A stretch of DNA of 64,000 nt from Gavia stellata (Eukaryota; Chordata; Aves; Gaviiformes; Gaviidae), in assembly GCF_030936135.1 (NCBI RefSeq), contig NC_082637.1, positions 11,917,001 to 11,981,000 on the forward strand. Direction: 5' to 3'. A program made the position numbers and the translations under genes. The notes beneath the pieces were generated by a model. The model was not told the origin of the DNA and searched no databases. It worked only from the letters and a program-made list of their open reading frames with translations. Position 1 is the stretch's first letter. Each line of letters starts with the position of its first letter. This document shows, in pieces, positions 58,901 to 64,000 of this stretch.

Positions 58901-60554
58901 ATGGTGGGAATCGACTGCCCGGTGGCCTTCCTCCAGCTCGCTTTCCACTGCTGCAGTGTGAGCCTCCCATCTCCGCTGCCCTTCCCTGCCAGGGCAGCCA
59001 GGCAGGACAGGCAGCCTTGCCTGCAGAGGGGGAGAGGCAGGGAGCTGCCTTTGCTGGGCAGGGCTCCCTGGGGTGCTTGGGGGGCTGCAGACCTGATGGG
59101 GAACCCCTCCTGCCCGCAGATGGAGCCCACCTCCCGCCCCTCATTCCTGGAAATCACACAGTGCCTGGAGGGCGTCCTGCAGCACCAGCCGGGCACGGAA
59201 GGCGCCGGGGCCACCCTCTTCGGTGGTGGGGAGAGCCTGCCCACGCCTGGGACTGCAGCCACGCTCGATGGTATGTGGGCACCCCGGGGACAGACCACAG
59301 AGGGGTGCAAGGAGGGGGGATGTGAGGTGTCCCATCCTACCCCGGCAGCTGCAGGGGAAGGAGATGGGGGTTGCATGAGGTCTGCAGGATGGAGCCGGTC
59401 GCTGTTCCCCCCTCAGGGAGCACCCCTGGGTTGTTGGGTGCCCGGCACACCGTAGCACCCTGCACTGGCAGCTGCTGGCAGCTGGTGACCCACTCCTGTG
59501 CCCATGCCCAGGGGTAGCCGGGAGGGCGGCCGGCCATGCCGAGCAGCTGTGCCTGCACGAGCTGGGGACGCAGCACCTGGAGCCGGACCAGCGCCTGTCC
59601 CGCAGCCAGTCCGACATGTTCTCCCCCAAATCGCCCACCCTGCTGCGGTCGCCAGAGCCTTACGGTGCGGCCAGGACCAAGGAGACGCTCCCCCGCGTCA
59701 ACCCCTTCTCCCAACGCGAGGACCTGAAGGGGGGGAAGATCAAGCTCTTCGACACACCGAGCAAATCTGTCATCTCGCTCACCTTCGACCTGCCGCCCCC
59801 CGCCCCACTCCAGCTCGGCACCCCCGTGACGCCTGAGCCCGCCGTGGAGGTGCAGTGTGACTTCTCGGCCCCCTCCGCCGCCCCCCGCAAGTGCCACTCG
59901 CTGCCCGCCTCCCCTGAGCTGCCCCGCCGGGGGGGCCTGGTGCTGGATGTGGAGTCCCCTCATCCTGCTGAGAACCCCCAGTCCCCCACCCTCCTCCCGC
60001 CCCCAGCTTGGGGACAGGGCTTGCCCGCCAGCACCGGGGCGGAGGAGCGGATGGACTGCGGCCCCGACAGCCCTGAGCCACCGCAGCCCCCACCACCACC
60101 CCCCAACAGCAACTTTATCCGCACAGCATCCTCGGGCGCCCGACCCTGGCAGCCGGAGCCACAAGCCCCCAGTGGGCTTCTCTTCAACAACAACCACGTG
60201 GTGGTCAGCAAACCCCTGGCTTGGGGCAGCGGGCTGGAGCACGGCTTCTCCGAGCTCAGCATCCCCTGCGCAGCGGCGCTGGAGCGGATGGAGCGCACAG
60301 CCATGCTGCCTGGGCACAGCTCCAGCACCATGCTGGAGCAGGACGAGGTGCTGCCCTGCCCCGGCTGCTGCCTGGGTCCCTTCAGCTTCGGTTTTGCCTC
60401 CCTCTGCCACCAGCCGGCACCCAGCCCGCCTTGCTACCAGAACCTCAACTGCGAGGCCAAGAGTTTGCTCTACCACGACCGGGGCCGCCACCAGAAAGCC
60501 CCGGGGCCGGTGCTGGCGGAGCCCAGCCTGAAGCTGCCGGAGTCACAGTCCTAG
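49511..60554 (+). CDS. TESK1: TESK1, testis-specific (dual-specificity) protein kinase 1
   Basis: LIMK/TESK-family kinase; in mammals it phosphorylates cofilin at Ser3 and promotes actin stress fibres. Exons: 49511-49729, 56691-56812, 56951-56999, 57229-57375, 57551-57633, 57974-58064, 58312-58395, 58868-58957, 59120-59270, 59512-60554; 2,079 nt, 692 residues (human is 626). Kinase landmarks: P-loop [11 protein letters not shown], catalytic Lys in [29 protein letters not shown]. The large last exon carries the proline-rich tail with family signatures [43 protein letters not shown] and NLNCEA. The frame allows starts at 49511 (weak context, just after an in-frame TGA) or 49541 (GACATGG, stronger), the latter giving 682 residues. 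Intron 1 is nearly 7 kb; the others are short. Confidence 0.96.
49730..56690 (+). other. TESK1 intron 1, with AT-rich islands
   Basis: Large first intron with no coding exon recognised. AT-rich islands at about 51,030-51,085 (two TTTAATAATG copies), 53,255-53,305 (TGATTAGCATGCTCTTTAAA) and 54,205-54,232 (TTATTAACGAGGAATTAAGC) contrast with GC-rich flanks and contain homeodomain/POU-like cores. They are candidate enhancers by appearance only. Confidence 0.35.
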
Positions 60555-61509
60555 TGCTGGGGACCGCTGGGGAGCGGGGCTGCGTCCGGCCGCCCCTCGG
60601 ACCCCACCGTGGCCACAGTGCCGAGCAGGCGTGGGGCCCCAGTGTGTCCCTGTGGTCCGTCCTCGCTTGCTCCGTGCTTGGTGGCCTGCGGTGGCCGCGG
60701 TGCCCTGTGCCATGGCTGCCACGGCGCTGCCCAGGCGCTTGGGCACCTGTCCCGCCGGGATCGGCCTCAGGGGTCTGCGGGGAGCCCCGGGGGCAGGCTG
60801 GGTCCCTGCCAGGGCTTGAAGTGCAATAACACCCCTGCCCCGGCCACGCTCCAGCACTGCCCTGGGCAGCAGGGCTGGTCCCCCGCGGAGCCCCCGGGGC
60901 TCAAACCGTGGATGCGGGACCCCCCCTTCCCAAAGGGCTTACCCCTCTGTGGGCTCTCGCAGAGGGGTGTACAATGAACCTGCTCCCTCGGGAGAACTGG
61001 GAGCCCCCCGCAGTCCCCCGGGCTGGGGGCTGAGCAGGGGCTGGGCTGAGGGCAGAGGGGTCAGTGTGTGTATGTGTGTTTTTGGGGATGCTGTGGGGCT
61101 GGTGGGTGTCCCCGTGCTTCCCCACCAACTTGGGGAGCGCAGCCAGTCCCTGATGCGGGGGGAGGCGTGCAGGGGGCTGGGAGAGTCCATGGGGCAGCGC
61201 ACGGGGAGGATTGGCAGCACTGGGGTTGCCCCAGCCCGGCCAACGCCGAGGGATGGGTGCTGAGCCGGCATGGTACTCCACATCCCCCCGGCACACAGGG
61301 TCGGGAGTGAGGCGCTGGCAGAGGGGCCAGGGTGCCATCCTGGCGCTGGGGGGAAGGGGATGGTGGGCAGCACAGCCAGGCTGTGCGGCCCCTGCCAAGG
61401 GTGGGAGCCGGCTTTCCTCCCTCCTGCACAAAGCACTGGTGAATGCAGAACTCTTGTGTTTTTTATTAATAATTGCTAGTAATATATACCCAGCTTATTT
61501 AAAGTGTTG

Positions 61510-61515
61510 AATAAA
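61510..61515 (+). terminator. TESK1 poly(A) signal
   Basis: AATAAA about 0.96 kb after the TESK1 stop, in AT-rich sequence (TTTTTTATTAATAATTGCTAG upstream) and followed by a TGTCTTTTGG stretch. Confidence 0.75.
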
Positions 61516-61559
61516 AACTGAATGTCCCAGCATCTCAGGCTGCCGCTTCTGTCTTTTGG

Positions 61560-63963
61560 ATGCACATCAGTTGTGGAGGGGAGACTAGCCCCAAAAGGTT
61601 GCATGGGCTTGCCTGCGGCTTCTGCGGAGCCCCTCAGGGACCACAAGCCAGCCTGGCTCAGCCCAAGATCTCAGTGCCCCCAAAGTGGCCATCTCGGTTG
61701 AAATGGCTTTGGTCAAATTCTCATCTATTATTTAGGTTCGTGCCCTTGAGTCCATGTTTGTGGTGGTACACAAGAAAGCAAAGAGCAGACAAGCTGTGTC
61801 TCTTTATTGCTGCAAAGTGGGTTCAGCCAGCGGACAAGACAGAGGAATGACACATGCCACTTCCAAAAAGCGTGCCTTTAACACCCTTTTTCTCTTCAAG
61901 CAAGCTAATTCACACAGCAATTAATCAACTATATATGGCACACATGACCCCATGATAAACTGAGAGCATCTTCGCCTGGCTGAACATGACTTCCTCTGCT
62001 CTTACCTGCCTGCAATGTTACATCAGAGCTGTTTTGCTTAATCTTCCGCGTGCACGTGTGTAGTAACTATTTAAAGTCGTGATGACTTGTCTCGCAAAGC
62101 GTCAGTCTGCTGCAAGTGCCAGAGTTGCTTTTGCTTTTGAAAGGTGCCATTGCATCATGCAGTCCTAAAGGTCGTTGCTCTACTTCCTAATTAGCAAAAA
62201 ACCTCAAATCATCAGCACAGGCGCTGGCTGGTTCAGGCGCAGTTTCCCTCCTTGGGTGCTGAGACTTTGCCGAGGCCGTTGCTTGCTGGCTTGCCTGAAA
62301 GCTGTGGCCAAGCTGCTCCTGGGATGAGGCCAGGTGGAAAATCCCTGCAGTGGGGAGGGGACCTGGCCAGGTGTGGGGCTGTGCCATCCCCTGCTCCCGC
62401 TTCCTTGCACCTCAGCACCGCGGCTCGCTCCATGCTGGGGATGTTGCCTGGCTGCAGCGCTGAGCATCAGGGCTTGCTCTGCTCTGCAGCCCGCTCCGGG
62501 CTCCCCATCGCAGACCAGCCCCTGTGCTCAGGAAGACCCAGCGTACTCTGTGCAGACGTGGGGCTGGGCTGTGGGGCCTGTACTGCTTTGCTGAAGCACA
62601 TCAGATGGGGGGGAACGGGCACTGCTGCCACCTCCCCCAGCCTGTGTGATGCCAGAGCATCACTGGGCATCACTGGGAAGGACCTGGGCAGGAGTCTGTG
62701 AGAGGGAATTGCGTTGCTTGCGTGGATGGGACATCCCGTGCAGGGGTGCGGCAGGGCTGAAGCGGAGGCAGTGCGGGGTGCAGGTGCTGCAAGGGAAGGC
62801 AGAGGGTGAGGGTGAGGTGCTGCCCAGCCTCCACGGCATGCAGCGGGGCTGGGAAGGCAGCTTGCAAAGGGGTTTCCCCCATCTTGCCCCTTTGCTGCCC
62901 CATAGCTTGGGTGGGGTCTCTTGAGCTACCACAGACCAGGGGCTCCCATGGCAGCAAAGGGATGGAGGCAGGCTCCATCCAGCACAGCGAGGTGCCTGCA
63001 TCCCTCTCCCTTTCCAAGGGAGGGGGTCAACATGCCCCACACAGAGGCCCAGGCTCCCCACTTTTCCTCCTCACACACCCCACGGACCCGAACCCCAGGC
63101 CTCGGCAGAGCTTGGCACGGGCATGCTCACCGCAGCAGTGCTGGGGTCAGCGGCCATCATCCGATGAAAGGGGAGCTCGGCCCCGCCGCTTTCTCGCAGA
63201 TCCAGAGGTGCAGGTCTTCGGGACCAGCGCACTGGGCAGGTTTGATGTTCCCGCGGCTTATTATGGCACAGGACCCGTTCGACTTCGACTGCCACGGCCT
63301 GGATGGGGACATGACACATCAGGGGGCTGCCACCGCCCTATCCACCACCCCCTGCCGAGGCAGCCGCGGCTGCTAAGGGCTGCCTCTTGCACGCTTGCAC
63401 TGGAGGATTGAATGCTGCAGTCAAAGCGGGGATCCCCCAGTCCTCCCCTACCGATTTCACAGACTGAAGCCTCAGCCGACACATCATTGCCCTTCCTCGG
63501 GCAGGCTGAGAAACCTCTCTGCAAAAGGTTTGCATTGCTTGCAACTCCCCTTAGCCTTCCCCCCGCCCGCTTAAATCTCAGCCTCGCTGCTGGGGGATAT
63601 TTCGCCCCTGCAGCACCCGGCAGTGGGGAGAGCCCCGTCCTTCCTGAGAGCACATGGATGGACGGAGGAGCTGCCCTGGGCCGTGGCACTGCGGTGGGGT
63701 GCAGCCCCCCACGGCAGGGCTGAGGATGGAGGGGCAGGCAGCGGGCAGGGGCTGGGTACCCAGCACCCGGCCAGACGGGTCTGTTCCTCCCCACTGCTCT
63801 CAGACACCGCAAGAGGAAGCGGTGGCGAGCGGGGAGGGGGTGCACGTGTCAGGGAGGAGCCTGGGACCCTCTGCGGGCGGGAAGGATTGGTTTCCCCTCG
63901 AGGAGGGGCCGGGGAGGCACGTGGGTGATAGAGGTGATGCTCGAATACTTTGTCTAGACCCCA
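61560..63963. other. Downstream of TESK1, no gene recognised
   Basis: No exon recognised on either strand. In mammals CD72 follows TESK1, but no C-type lectin or CD72-like exon was seen. An AT-richer stretch at about 61,700-62,170 with a minus-strand AATAAAGAGACACAGC is weakly LTR-like but has no clear ends. Confidence 0.35.
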
Positions 63964-63969
63964 AATAAA
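63964..63969 (+). terminator. AATAAA near the right edge
   Basis: AATAAA followed by CTTGCGGTTTCTTTTGTCCCC. It could be a distal TESK1 site or the end of an unrecognised transcript. Confidence 0.3.
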
Positions 63970-64000
63970 ACTTGCGGTTTCTTTTGTCCCCTCTTGCTGC

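Noticed and set aside
59337-60491. 384-codon minus-strand frame
   Set aside because: Antisense shadow of the long TESK1 last exon, whose plus-strand frame has clear TESK1 family motifs.
61700-62170. Possible LTR fragment on the minus strand downstream of TESK1
   Set aside because: AATAAAGAGACACAGC and a TATATA stretch are suggestive, but no terminal pair or flanking duplication could be found.

Overview
The window is vertebrate nuclear DNA, most likely avian. It has GC-rich sequence, compact GT/AG introns, a recognisable TESK1 gene with the vertebrate exon plan, and two solo LTRs of a type I associate with neoavian birds. The species cannot be named from the sequence.

Layout. Positions 1-16,041 hold most of a plus-strand gene (called A here; its 5' end lies left of the window). 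It encodes a receptor-type tyrosine phosphatase: sushi-like modules, FN3-like modules, an R2B-type membrane-proximal domain, one TM helix, an apparently active PTP domain D1 and a degenerate D2. Convergent to it, on the minus strand, is gene B (24,473 to 17,553), followed upstream in the same orientation by gene C (36,363 to 26,947). B and C have signal peptides and ectodomain exons of the same family, but no phosphatase domains. C has a short tail whose spliced sequence reads YTEL-x8-YCVI, an ITAM-like pattern. B has a 14-residue basic tail because the codon matching the first ITAM tyrosine is a stop. A decayed fourth first exon lies at about 37.7 kb, and a possible relic FN3 half-exon on the plus strand at about 35.2 kb.

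From 36.5 to 49.5 kb I recognise no gene; this stretch holds two solo LTRs and minisatellite-like sequence. A CpG island at about 49.3-49.9 kb starts TESK1 (plus strand, 10 coding exons, stop at 60,554, poly(A) signal at 61,510). Nothing is recognised beyond TESK1.

Reading of the locus. A, B and C look like a paired-receptor set sharing an extracellular scaffold: a phosphatase-bearing form (A), an ITAM-bearing form (C) and a nearly tailless form (B). Gene A is a mosaic, C-like in its sushi and first FN3 exons and nearly identical to B from there to just before its TM exon, introns included. Recent gene conversion or rearrangement is likely, and an assembly fault must also be considered. Functional statements about the system are inference; exon structures and reading frames were worked out by hand, and all three genes and TESK1 keep open frames with consistent splice phases.
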